Source of the DNA: Bradyrhizobium manausense
GTDB taxonomy: Bacteria; Pseudomonadota; Alphaproteobacteria; Rhizobiales; Xanthobacteraceae
Assembly (NCBI RefSeq): GCF_001440035.1
Contig: NZ_LJYG01000090.1
Span: 1-64,000, forward strand
DNA: 64,000 nt
Direction of reading: 5' to 3'
Below the pieces are notes generated by a model, which saw only the letters and a program-made list of their open reading frames with translations, was not told the DNA's origin and searched no databases. Position numbers and translations under genes: made by a program. How positions within the stretch are numbered: position 1 is the stretch's first letter; the number at the start of each line of letters is the position of its first letter. Shown one piece after another: positions 45,544 to 53,673 of this stretch.

Positions 45544-45882
45544 ATGAGTGACGAGCAGGACAAGACGGCTCGCATCCGCGAGCTGAATGATGCCTTCCGC
45601 AAGACGTTTGCCGGCGGCAGAATGATGATGTCGGCTAGCGTCGCCGCTTTGCCACACATGGTGCGGTCGGCCGCTTGGTTGAAAGTGTCGGAATTCAACG
45701 AGTGGGATGCCGGAAACGATCCTTACCATGAGCACGACTTTCTCACATTCGAGCTGTGCAATCGCAAGTTCTTTTGGAAATGCGACTACTACGCGCCCGA
45801 CATGCAGACTGGATCTGAAGATCCTTCCGATCCAGCGAAGACCGCACGCGTCGGACTGCTTATGCTCGCGGAGGACTATTGA
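45544..45882 (+). CDS. DUF3768 family protein
   Basis: A 112-aa protein beginning MSDEQDKTARIRELNDAFRK with the DUF3768 core: LNDAFRKTF, then 'FNEWDAGNDPYHEHDFLTFE' and 'FFWKCDYYAPDMQTGSEDP'. The family is common on rhizobial plasmids and islands; its role is unknown. A terminator follows directly. Confidence 0.8.
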   Translation: MSDEQDKTARIRELNDAFRKTFAGGRMMMSASVAALPHMVRSAAWLKVSEFNEWDAGNDPYHEHDFLTFELCNRKFFWKCDYYAPDMQTGSEDPSDPAKTARVGLLMLAEDY

Positions 45883-45890
45883 GCCCGTTG

Positions 45891-45922
45891 CGGCAGCCTA
45901 ACGAGGGCTGCCGTTTCCTTTT
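45891..45922 (+). terminator. Rho-independent terminator
   Basis: CGGCAGCC-TAACGAG-GGCTGCCG stem followed by TTTCCTTTTG, 9 bp after the DUF3768 stop. Confidence 0.75.
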
Positions 45923-45968
45923 GTCGACGTGTCAGCCCGGCCTACGACGTCAGTCGCGATCTGCTGCA

Positions 45969-46469
45969 TCAAAACATTCCGAGGTACATAGAATTTCGCG
46001 GGTCGGAGAAATCCAGACTTGGCTTGTATGGAGCAATCTTCTGCACCAAGAAGTGTAGATCTCGTCTAACTTGCTCCATCTTTATGAAATGGGCGTCGCA
46101 ATCCTTTTCGCTCCAAGCGACTATTTCCTTCTTTAGAGCGCCCTTGGCTGTATTGCGTCGGAACTCTACCCCATCCGGCGCGTGCCCCTCGAACATCGAA
46201 TGAGCTACGATTTGCCGTAAGTCATTCACTCTTGCGACATCCGAGAAAGCCTCTCGAATGGCTTTCTCCTTGCTGCCGTCGTCTTGGGCATTGAGCGCGG
46301 TCTTCACGATGTTGCACTTTTTGAAGAAGTCGATCGAGGCCGTCAGAATTAGCGAATTATCTTTCTCAAGCTCAAACAATTTCCCGATTGCGATATCTAG
46401 CTCACCTTCGATTTGCGCAAACAGATGCAAAAACTTGCCAGCCAGATAACATGCACGATCTAATGACAC
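45969..46469 (-). CDS. Hypothetical helical protein with HEPN-like R-x4-H motif
   Basis: The 166-aa product from GTG 46469 (good AGGAG ribosome-binding site) is predicted all-helical. It contains VNDLRQIVAHSMFEG, where Arg and His are four residues apart as in HEPN-type proteins and in many 'DLRNIVAH' abortive-infection-like families. The AT-rich codons differ strongly from the chromosome. It stands alone between a DUF3768 gene and a metallopeptidase-like gene. RNase function is only a suggestion. Confidence 0.55.
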   Translation of the reverse strand: MSLDRACYLAGKFLHLFAQIEGELDIAIGKLFELEKDNSLILTASIDFFKKCNIVKTALNAQDDGSKEKAIREAFSDVARVNDLRQIVAHSMFEGHAPDGVEFRRNTAKGALKKEIVAWSEKDCDAHFIKMEQVRRDLHFLVQKIAPYKPSLDFSDPRNSMYLGMF

Positions 46470-46720
46470 ACGCGTCTCCTATCAATCATTCTTCATGCGC
46501 TAACCACCATAGCAATGAAGTCGCTTTCGAGGAACGAGCGCTCGATGGCAAGGGTGTAAAATAGTTAGAGCCCTGCCCCTTCCCACCTAGGCCAATCGGT
46601 CAGCTAAACGCACTGGCGAGTGTTATGCCCCGTTGGGGGACCGTCGAGACACGCCCCGACTACGTTCGATTCGTAGCGGTGCTCCACCAGTGGGGCAGGG
46701 CTAACTCATTCAGGAGAGTA

Positions 46721-47107
46721 ATGATGCTCATACCGTATGTACTTCCCATGCTCCTGCAAACACACGTCCGCGGTCTGTTCGTTGTCCAGGAGCAATTCGA
46801 CCCTACCGAATTCGCGAAGCTGGTCGAGCAGTCCGGTATCATTCCAAAGAAGCTGATAGCGGACTACAGCACGGACTACGAGGAGGCCGCGGAGTACCAG
46901 GGAGCCTCGATCTTTCGAGACGTTCAGCTTCCGTGGATCATTGTCATCTTCAAGTCCGTGCCACGGGAGATTCGCGGCACGGCTCTGCATGAGATCGCCC
47001 ACTTGGCCGATCACATGACCTGCAACTCCGAAAACCGCGCCCGCTTCATTGAGCACGTCTACATGACGTTTTCCGATGACCTGGACGTTCGGCTGGCTCG
47101 TCAATAA
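46721..47107 (+). CDS. Small HExxH metallopeptidase-like protein
   Basis: From ATG 46721 (GGAGAG ribosome-binding site) the frame gives 128 aa. IRGTALHEIAHLADHM contains HEIAH, the zinc-binding HExxH motif, with a downstream acidic helix (NRARFIEHVYMTF) that could supply a third ligand. It resembles minimal gluzincin/IrrE-like domains, but without the DNA-binding part. Short size and location suggest an accessory gene of the element; substrate unknown. Confidence 0.6.
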   Translation: MMLIPYVLPMLLQTHVRGLFVVQEQFDPTEFAKLVEQSGIIPKKLIADYSTDYEEAAEYQGASIFRDVQLPWIIVIFKSVPREIRGTALHEIAHLADHMTCNSENRARFIEHVYMTFSDDLDVRLARQ

Positions 47108-47131
47108 GGCGAGCCTCTTCTTTTCAACCAA

Positions 47132-47320
47132 CTAGCGCCGATGACCAAGCCTAATTCCGAGCTTGAGCGCCTTTTGCCGCAGCGAGCCTTCGGAGCGCTT
47201 TGTAAGTTTCGCAATCTTTGCGACGGGCGTCTTCGCCTTCGAATGAGTGCGCAGCTCTTTCACGTCCGCCTTGGTATATTCCCGACGAACGATAGTCTTC
47301 TTCTTTACTTTCTTAGCCAC
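47132..47320 (-). CDS. Small basic HTH-like protein conserved in Rhizobiales
   Basis: The 62-aa product (GTG start) reads VAKKVKKKTIVRREYTKADV followed by KELRTHSKAKTPVAKIAKLT and KRSEGSLRQKALKLGIRLGH. The helix-turn-helix part ('TPVAKIAKLTKRSEGSLRQKA') is like a short homeodomain/Myb-type sequence repeated in many rhizobial genomes. It is very basic and probably binds DNA. Confidence 0.6.
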   Translation of the reverse strand: MAKKVKKKTIVRREYTKADVKELRTHSKAKTPVAKIAKLTKRSEGSLRQKALKLGIRLGHRR

Positions 47321-47475
47321 GCACTGCTCCTGATTTATATGAGGCGTTCTTCTAGCACGCATAAACGTGCCGGCAAGTAACATCCGTCTTCAACACTGAG
47401 CCAAGCTGAGACTCGACGGATACTGAGCAATGTCAAATGAGCAAAGCGATGCTAATATAACGGCATACAACCGCT

Positions 47476-48537
47476 ATGCGTTTTCAGCCAAGCTATGTTT
47501 TTCGTGGGCTCCTAGTCGCGCTATTCTTTGTTGCTGCCTGGCAACCGGCCCTCGCGTCGACCGGCACGATCGATGCCACCAATCATTACGCATGGGACGA
47601 CAACGGAGGCTACGTAAACTGGAATGCAAATGGTGGCAACGTAACCGTCACCGACACTGGGCTTACTGGCTACATCTGGTCGGCAGGGTTTGGCTGGATC
47701 AATCTGGCGCCCGATCAGGGCGGCATAACAAACAGCTCCGGCACTCTAGGCGGCTATGCCTGGGGAGCTAACACCGGTTGGATCAACTTTACCGGCGTCA
47801 CGATCGACAGCAGCGGGCGCTTCCACGGTCAAACAACCGCACAATCGCTCTTTGGCACGATGACCTTTGACTGCACCTACTGCAACGTCACCACCACGTG
47901 GCGCAATTCATCCACCGCAGCCGCAAATACCGACACCGGTGGTAGCGGCACCATCAGCGGCGCGCAGTCGTACGGGTATCAAAGCCCCGCAACCGGCAGC
48001 GCTGCCGTATCGACCACACCTTCGTCACTAGTCCCAACCACGCCGCCACCGACTGCCACCAAGCCAAAGTCTGGCCCAACCGGCGGCTCAACAGTACCGG
48101 CCCATCTAACGCCCAGCATCACCTTGACCATCTACACCAGCCCCACGGCAGTCGTAGACAAGCCTCTCGCGCTCAACATCACCCTCAACGATACGAAGCG
48201 CTCGCAAGACGTATCCTATGCCTACCGCGTGTATCGCGCCGACGGCTCGATAGCGTATTCAATTACCGGAACGCTTGTCCCTGCCGCATCACCGGCCTTC
48301 AGCGTCAGCATTCCAACCAGTGGCCTTGGCGCGGGTGCCTACACGATCGGCGTGTCCGCGCAGTATGGCCAGCAATCCATCGTATCAGAAACGCTGCCGG
48401 TCACCTTGTATGCGACCACGGCCGACGCCTCCAAGCACGTGTCAGATACGACGGCCACATCGGCAGCCACCCCGTCGTGTTCGTGGCTAACATGCTGGTG
48501 GCGGAGGATAGTCGCTCTCTTGAAACGAGTGCTGTAG
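47476..48537 (+). CDS. Secreted beta-repeat protein of CPR (Parcubacteria) style
   Basis: The 353-aa protein has a signal peptide (GLLVALFFVAAWQPALA). Repeated units follow, of the type 'YAWDDNGGYVNWNANGG', 'GYIWSAGFGWINL' and 'GGYAWGANTGWINF'. Next come 'FGTMTFDCTYCNVTTTWRNS', a Ser/Thr/Pro linker, an Ig-like domain and a C-terminal hydrophobic/basic tail (WLTCWWRRIVALLKRVL). In my recollection this combination is characteristic of surface proteins from Candidate Phyla Radiation genomes. It is followed after 70 bp by the giant fibre gene and likely co-expressed. Function unknown; extracellular or surface location is likely. Confidence 0.65.
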   Translation: MRFQPSYVFRGLLVALFFVAAWQPALASTGTIDATNHYAWDDNGGYVNWNANGGNVTVTDTGLTGYIWSAGFGWINLAPDQGGITNSSGTLGGYAWGANTGWINFTGVTIDSSGRFHGQTTAQSLFGTMTFDCTYCNVTTTWRNSSTAAANTDTGGSGTISGAQSYGYQSPATGSAAVSTTPSSLVPTTPPPTATKPKSGPTGGSTVPAHLTPSITLTIYTSPTAVVDKPLALNITLNDTKRSQDVSYAYRVYRADGSIAYSITGTLVPAASPAFSVSIPTSGLGAGAYTIGVSAQYGQQSIVSETLPVTLYATTADASKHVSDTTATSAATPSCSWLTCWWRRIVALLKRVL

Positions 48538-48607
48538 CTCTCACCCTCGTACTTTCCTGTTTAATTAAGCGCCGTGCTACACTGAAATATCCGGCCGCGA
48601 TTTAAAT

Positions 48608-51600
48608 ATGAAATCCAAACCCGCCCTTGCTTCATCACTCCTATACCTTGGCCTCTTCCTCCCTGCAGTAGCCTCCGCATCCTACCAACCCGGCCAAACG
48701 TTGAACCCGACGTGCCCGCCGAGCGATGGCACGTGCATTGTCGTAGCCTCGACCAGTCAATGGGCAACGAGCGGCGCAAACATTTCCTACACTGCAGGCA
48801 ACGTCGGCATTGGCACGACGTCCCTATCGTCACTTCTCACGATCGACTCCACCTCAACCTTAGGCAGCATCATCCGGCTTTCTAACGCGGACATCGGCGG
48901 CCACATTTACGATCTCATTTCCACGGGATCGGCAAACACGAGCGGCGCGGGTCGCTTTGACATCTACGACAAGACCACTGGCCTCAGCCGCCTCTCAATC
49001 ACGTCGGGCGGAAATGTCGGCGTCGGAACGACATCGCCATCATCGCTGTTCGCCGTAGCTGGCTCTGCTTACTTAGCCGGCTCACTCAACACCGGCGATG
49101 CAAGCACCACGCGTTCTAATCTGGGATTGAGCTACGCAACGAATAGCAGTGCAGTCTATTCGGCATATAGCATCGTCGCGTGGGGTGACAGCCTCACTTC
49201 CGGCAACGAGGACGGCACCGGAGTCACCTACCCTTCTTCTCTCTCAAGCGACCTCTCGGGCCGAACCGTTACCAACAAAGGTGTGGGCGGCCAGACGTCA
49301 ACACAGATTGGTGTTCGGCAAGGAGGCGTCTCAACAACCGCAACAATTTCAGGCGGCCAAATCCCAGCATCGGGTGGCGTGACCGTTACTTTCCCAACCG
49401 GTTACGAACCGGTTACCTCGCAAGGACCTTCAGGAGGCGTAAGCGGCACAATCTCAGGAGTGTATGGAACAGTCACGTACTCCGGAGGGACCTACACCTT
49501 TACACGAGCGACTTCTGGAAGCGCCGTAAACGTATCGTCCGCAACTTTTGTTGTCGACACCGGCACATACAGCAACAACACCGCTATCATTTGGGCTGGC
49601 AGAAACAACTATTCGAGCCCTTCCCAAGTGGAGTCCGATATTGCGGCCATGGTCGCGGCGCTTGGCGCAAACTCTCACTACCTGATCCTTTCAATTCTCA
49701 ACGGCGAGTTTGGCTCAAATGAGTACTCCGGGGGATCTGGCTATAACCAAATCGTCAGCATCAACAGCTATTTGGCCTCGACCTATCCTGGGCACTACCT
49801 TGATATCCGGAGCTATCTCATTCAGCACGGCTTGAGTGACGCAGGAATTGCCACTTCCTCGCAAGATCTTACGGATATTGGTCACGATATCCCACCAACC
49901 GATCTGCGCTATGACAGCATTCACCTCAATGCAGCCGGCTACAGGATAGTCGCCCAGCAAGTTGCCAACTTCGTCAGCGGCACCCTCGACACTTCCAACT
50001 CATCAGGAGTTCTCACGCCTAGTTCGTTGATGTCCGTTTTTGCTTCGCCCTACGCCTTGGGCACTTCGGTCCGCAGCGCAGGAGCATTCTCAGCCATAGG
50101 AATTGGCACAAGTTCGCCTTCAACCGGCCTAACAATCACCGGCGGCAATGTCACATTCGCTCAAGACAATGGCATTCTTTATCTCAAACAATCTAATCTA
50201 AACGGTGCGGCTGGCTTGCAAGTGAGCGGCAACGGCAACTATGTTCAAACGCTTGGCACCGGATTGGTCCCCAACTCCGACAACGTACAGTCTTTTGGTG
50301 TAGGTCCCACGCAACAGCGATACTATGCTGCCTTCCTTGGGACCGGTCCGTCGACCATCGCCGGCAGCTTGAGTATTGGAACCACTACACAGTCATCGCC
50401 GAGCAATGGCCTCCTGGTTTGGGGGAACGTCGCAGTTGGCACGACATCATCATCACAGAAGCTGTATGTCGCTGGCGGCAACGTGCAGATCGAAAATGGA
50501 AGACAGTATCTCACTAAAGACGCGAGCGGCAACAGCATGTTTGTTGCCAATACTTTAGGAAGTGATCTGTACTTGGGAGGCAACTATGTGAACAACCTTT
50601 ATCTTGGGACGGGGTTCACTGGAGAGTCTCAGGCACTTACCATCCTCAATGGAGGCAATGTTGGTATCGGCACGATCAACCCGGCTTATACTCTCGACGT
50701 TGCAAAATCGCTTAGCGCCGGAAATGTCGATGCCATCAGAGTGATCAACAATACCACCCAGGCGCTGGGTAATGCCGTATCCATCCTTCTGTCCGACAGC
50801 AACTCGACAACGGATCTTGGAGCCAAGATACAAGCAGTCACCGAGAACGCGACCGGAGGCAATAGACAATCGGGATTGGCTATCCTCACCTCTTATCAAG
50901 GCGCATCTACGACACCTTTGGAAAGAGTACGCATTACCGGCACTGGCAGTGTTGGCGTTGGGACCACATCACCTACGTCAAAGTTGGAAGTGGTTGGTAA
51001 TATTCAAATCTCAAATAGCGGCGGTGGCATCTACTTCCGTAACAGCGACACAACTGGCGGCAACAGCTTGGTGTTGGCCGGTGATGGTACAACGCTGCAA
51101 ATTGGCGGCAGCTTCGTACCGTATCCGGACAATACATACACCCTTGGTATCGCGAGCCAACGCTGGGCTGCCTTAAATGTCGGTACAGGCGCTGCGACTT
51201 TCGGCGGCTCGGCAACGGTGGCCGGCAATTTTTCTGTCGGCACTACAACGACTAGCGGCAACAAAATCGCGATTACCGGGGGCAACGTCCTATTTGCTCA
51301 GGATAATGGGACACTCCTATTTAGAAAATCAGATAGCACCGGCTCCGCTGGACTTCAGACCAGCGGCAACGGAAATTACGTGCAAGCGATGGGTAGCGGC
51401 TTTCTCCCGCAGACTGACAACACTCTCTCGCTCGGGTTTAGCGCGACTAGTCAGAGATGGTTCTCGCTTTACGTAGGCACAGGCGCATCTTCTTTCGCAG
51501 GAACATTGGCCGTTGGTACATCAACATCCTACTCAAAGCTCACGGTCTGGGGAGCTGACACGGCAAGTTCTACCCTGGCATTTAACGTGGTCAACAATGC

Positions 51601-52429
51601 CTCAAGCACTGTTTTTGCCGTATTCGATGGCGGCAATGCGCAACTCTCCGGCACACTTACGCAAAGCTCTGACGCCCGCTTGAAAACGAACGTAGATTCC
51701 TTGGACGCTTCCTCTTCCCTGTCGGCGATCAACCAGCTCAATCCGGTTTCCTACGACTGGCTCGATCCAGAAAAAGGCGGCGTTCGCCAATACGGCTTCC
51801 TGGCCCAGCAAGTGCAGTCGATTTTCCCCAACCTTGTTTCGACAACGTCCCCCACTGCCCTCACGCCAGACGGCACATTGGGCCTGAACTACCTTGGCTT
51901 AATCAGTCCGATCGTGAAGGCAATCCAGGCGCTCTCGTCTGAGCTTTCGAGCCTCCAGGCGACGGTCGCTGGCTTCGCAGACTCATTCACTTCAAAGCAC
52001 ATATCGACCCAAGAACTCTGCCTTTCCGATCAGACCGGGCAAACTTGCATCACCAAGTCTCAGCTCGACGTCTTCCTTTCCGGCCAGCCAGCGGTCCAGA
52101 TCAGCACGCCGGCTCCTTTGACGATCGGCTCGACCTCCACTCCCCCGACGATCCGCCTTGCTGGCGCTAATCCTGCTACCCTCAACGTTGGCGACACTTA
52201 TACGGACCTTGGTGCAATCGCGACCGACAACCTAGGCCACGACCTCTCATACCGCATCTTCCTCAACGGCGCTCTGATCAGCAACATTGTGATCGACACG
52301 ACCCACGTCGCGACCGACACGATCGACTACGTGGCCACCGACACCTGGGGCAACACGTCGACCAGCACCCGCACGGTCATCATATTGCCGCAAGCATCGC
52401 TTTTCACCGCAACCTCGACGACGCAATAG
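48608..52429 (+). CDS. 1273-aa tail-fibre-like surface protein: SGNH hydrolase insert, 'VGIGTTSP' repeats, S74 self-cleaving chaperone domain, Ig-like C-terminus
   Basis: Domain order: signal peptide (1-25); beta-helical 'GNVGIGTTS' repeats from about 60; an inserted SGNH esterase-type domain with GDSL at 193-196, GRNN at 331-334 and D436/H439; more 'GIGTTSP' and 'YLGTGFTGES'-type repeats to about 1000; a Peptidase_S74 intramolecular chaperone starting at S1021 (SDARLKTNVDSL, then YGFLAQQVQSIFPNLV); and a DUF5011-like Ig domain (NPATLNVGDTYTDLGAIATD). S74 domains trimerise fibres and cleave themselves before the Ser of SDxRLK, with Lys as partner; both are present. The style strongly recalls CPR bacteria. 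No phage structural genes are nearby. Confidence 0.82.
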   Translation: MKSKPALASSLLYLGLFLPAVASASYQPGQTLNPTCPPSDGTCIVVASTSQWATSGANISYTAGNVGIGTTSLSSLLTIDSTSTLGSIIRLSNADIGGHIYDLISTGSANTSGAGRFDIYDKTTGLSRLSITSGGNVGVGTTSPSSLFAVAGSAYLAGSLNTGDASTTRSNLGLSYATNSSAVYSAYSIVAWGDSLTSGNEDGTGVTYPSSLSSDLSGRTVTNKGVGGQTSTQIGVRQGGVSTTATISGGQIPASGGVTVTFPTGYEPVTSQGPSGGVSGTISGVYGTVTYSGGTYTFTRATSGSAVNVSSATFVVDTGTYSNNTAIIWAGRNNYSSPSQVESDIAAMVAALGANSHYLILSILNGEFGSNEYSGGSGYNQIVSINSYLASTYPGHYLDIRSYLIQHGLSDAGIATSSQDLTDIGHDIPPTDLRYDSIHLNAAGYRIVAQQVANFVSGTLDTSNSSGVLTPSSLMSVFASPYALGTSVRSAGAFSAIGIGTSSPSTGLTITGGNVTFAQDNGILYLKQSNLNGAAGLQVSGNGNYVQTLGTGLVPNSDNVQSFGVGPTQQRYYAAFLGTGPSTIAGSLSIGTTTQSSPSNGLLVWGNVAVGTTSSSQKLYVAGGNVQIENGRQYLTKDASGNSMFVANTLGSDLYLGGNYVNNLYLGTGFTGESQALTILNGGNVGIGTINPAYTLDVAKSLSAGNVDAIRVINNTTQALGNAVSILLSDSNSTTDLGAKIQAVTENATGGNRQSGLAILTSYQGASTTPLERVRITGTGSVGVGTTSPTSKLEVVGNIQISNSGGGIYFRNSDTTGGNSLVLAGDGTTLQIGGSFVPYPDNTYTLGIASQRWAALNVGTGAATFGGSATVAGNFSVGTTTTSGNKIAITGGNVLFAQDNGTLLFRKSDSTGSAGLQTSGNGNYVQAMGSGFLPQTDNTLSLGFSATSQRWFSLYVGTGASSFAGTLAVGTSTSYSKLTVWGADTASSTLAFNVVNNASSTVFAVFDGGNAQLSGTLTQSSDARLKTNVDSLDASSSLSAINQLNPVSYDWLDPEKGGVRQYGFLAQQVQSIFPNLVSTTSPTALTPDGTLGLNYLGLISPIVKAIQALSSELSSLQATVAGFADSFTSKHISTQELCLSDQTGQTCITKSQLDVFLSGQPAVQISTPAPLTIGSTSTPPTIRLAGANPATLNVGDTYTDLGAIATDNLGHDLSYRIFLNGALISNIVIDTTHVATDTIDYVATDTWGNTSTSTRTVIILPQASLFTATSTTQ

Positions 52430-52459
52430 TCGCGAATATCGAATCGAAATGGAGACCTG

Positions 52460-52795
52460 ATGCGCAATCGCGATGCGCAGGTGCGCGAGCTATTCAGTCA
52501 TATTCGACGATTTGTCGATATCCTTGAGGACATAGCGCTTCGTCCCCTACCGCAGGAGGTGGAGCAGAGGCCAGAAGCACGGCCGCCAGCACAAGACCGC
52601 CCGGTCCCTGAGCTACCGCAGAAGCTCGCTTATTCAATAAAAGAAGTGCTGGAGCTTTGCGCAATCAGTCGCGCCTCGTTGTACGTGGAAATCGGCAAAG
52701 GCCGCCTGCGGGTCGTAAAGCGTGGACATCGATCTTTGATCCTCGCCGCCGATCTCCAAGAGTGGATGAGCAAATGGTCCGCATTGCGAACTTAA
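52460..52795 (+). CDS. HTH-domain protein (excisionase/MerR-like)
   Basis: The 111-aa protein has a helical N-terminal half with a Pro-rich linker. A C-terminal winged HTH follows: LAYSIKEVLELCAISRASLY then VEIGKGRLRVVKRGHRSLIL and AADLQEWMSKW. This is the HTH_17 pattern used by excisionases and small repressors. It begins 30 bp after the fibre gene and ends in a shared terminator. A regulator or recombination directionality factor for the element is likely. Confidence 0.75.
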   Translation: MRNRDAQVRELFSHIRRFVDILEDIALRPLPQEVEQRPEARPPAQDRPVPELPQKLAYSIKEVLELCAISRASLYVEIGKGRLRVVKRGHRSLILAADLQEWMSKWSALRT

Positions 52796-53631
52796 CCAGG
52801 AGCGCCTGCAGGCGCTCCTTCCGCATCGTCGCTAGGCTCACCCATTTGAAGATTGTCGAGCTTGATCAATGGATATGAACCGAGCCCCAATAGCGCGTTT
52901 CCTAAAACAATCACGCCCCACTGCTTGCACGCAAGAATCTTCGCGGGCTTCCCGTTTATCATTGTCGGTTCTTCGGTCAGCCTCGTTCGCTTCTCGGCAA
53001 GCTCCTGCAAAACGATTTGCACCCGTTCCTCTGGTGAGAGATTGAGGTACGGAACCAGCATATATCCAGCACGCGGCGGCGAAAGAAAATCGTAGCGCCG
53101 CTTGCGCGCCTCCTTCCAAACAAAGGGAGCACAAGGCCCAAGCACATGACGGTCGATCCGTTTCATGAGTCGCAATGCACGGGCCACAGCGCGAAGCAAA
53201 ACCCGATACTCGATATGCAAATAAGTTTGCTTGTTTGCTTCTCCGGGAAGTTGCTTGTGGCTCACGTCCCGATTTCGCTTGTCTCGGATCTTCGATTTCA
53301 AGATGTACGCCGTGAAGGCGTCGGCCTCAGCCTCGAAGAGACCGAGCTTGCGAGCCGCAAAGTAGAATGTCAGCTGTCCAATCTTCTTCTCTGCTAACTC
53401 CGAAAGCCGGCCGACCAGCTCGTCACTCAGCTTGTCGCCAAGGAGATGCGCGAACTGCACGTTCTTGTTGCTCACATCCTTATCGATATTACCCGATTGT
53501 TGCTGCTGCGCAGAAGCAATAAAGTGCCGCATCAGAAGCCATGTCGTGATCGCTTCGCCAACTTCTCCCCTGAGGTTGGATACCAAATTTTCGATATTGG
53601 TACGCGCGAGCACAAGCTTATCGTTTGCCAT
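52792..53631 (-). CDS. Unknown protein, last gene of the SMC/membrane operon
   Basis: The 279-aa product is mostly helical in its first half (IENLVSNLRGEVGEAITTWL...). It has a charged motif KSKIRDKRNRDVSHKQLPGE in which 'RNRDVSH' is reminiscent of HEPN R-x4-6-H sites, though the match is weak. The C-terminal half looks like a beta-rich domain ending in a Gly/Ala/Pro tail coded by the terminator palindrome. It lies 42 bp after the nuclease-like gene. No family recognised. Confidence 0.6.
   Translation of the reverse strand: MANDKLVLARTNIENLVSNLRGEVGEAITTWLLMRHFIASAQQQQSGNIDKDVSNKNVQFAHLLGDKLSDELVGRLSELAEKKIGQLTFYFAARKLGLFEAEADAFTAYILKSKIRDKRNRDVSHKQLPGEANKQTYLHIEYRVLLRAVARALRLMKRIDRHVLGPCAPFVWKEARKRRYDFLSPPRAGYMLVPYLNLSPEERVQIVLQELAEKRTRLTEEPTMINGKPAKILACKQWGVIVLGNALLGLGSYPLIKLDNLQMGEPSDDAEGAPAGAPG
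52799..52818. terminator. Bidirectional terminator palindrome between convergent genes
   Basis: GGAGCGCCTGCAGGCGCTCC is a perfect 20-bp palindrome. It overlaps the last codons of the minus-strand gene and follows the HTH gene stop. Confidence 0.6.
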
Positions 53632-53673
53632 AGCTTGTCACCGATCCCCATCGCTAGCAAATTTGGCTGGTTG

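Noticed and set aside
48608..52429. Prophage tail fibre interpretation
   Set aside because: No capsid, terminase, portal, tail or lysis genes in the window, and the protein has an N-terminal signal peptide, which phage fibres lack.
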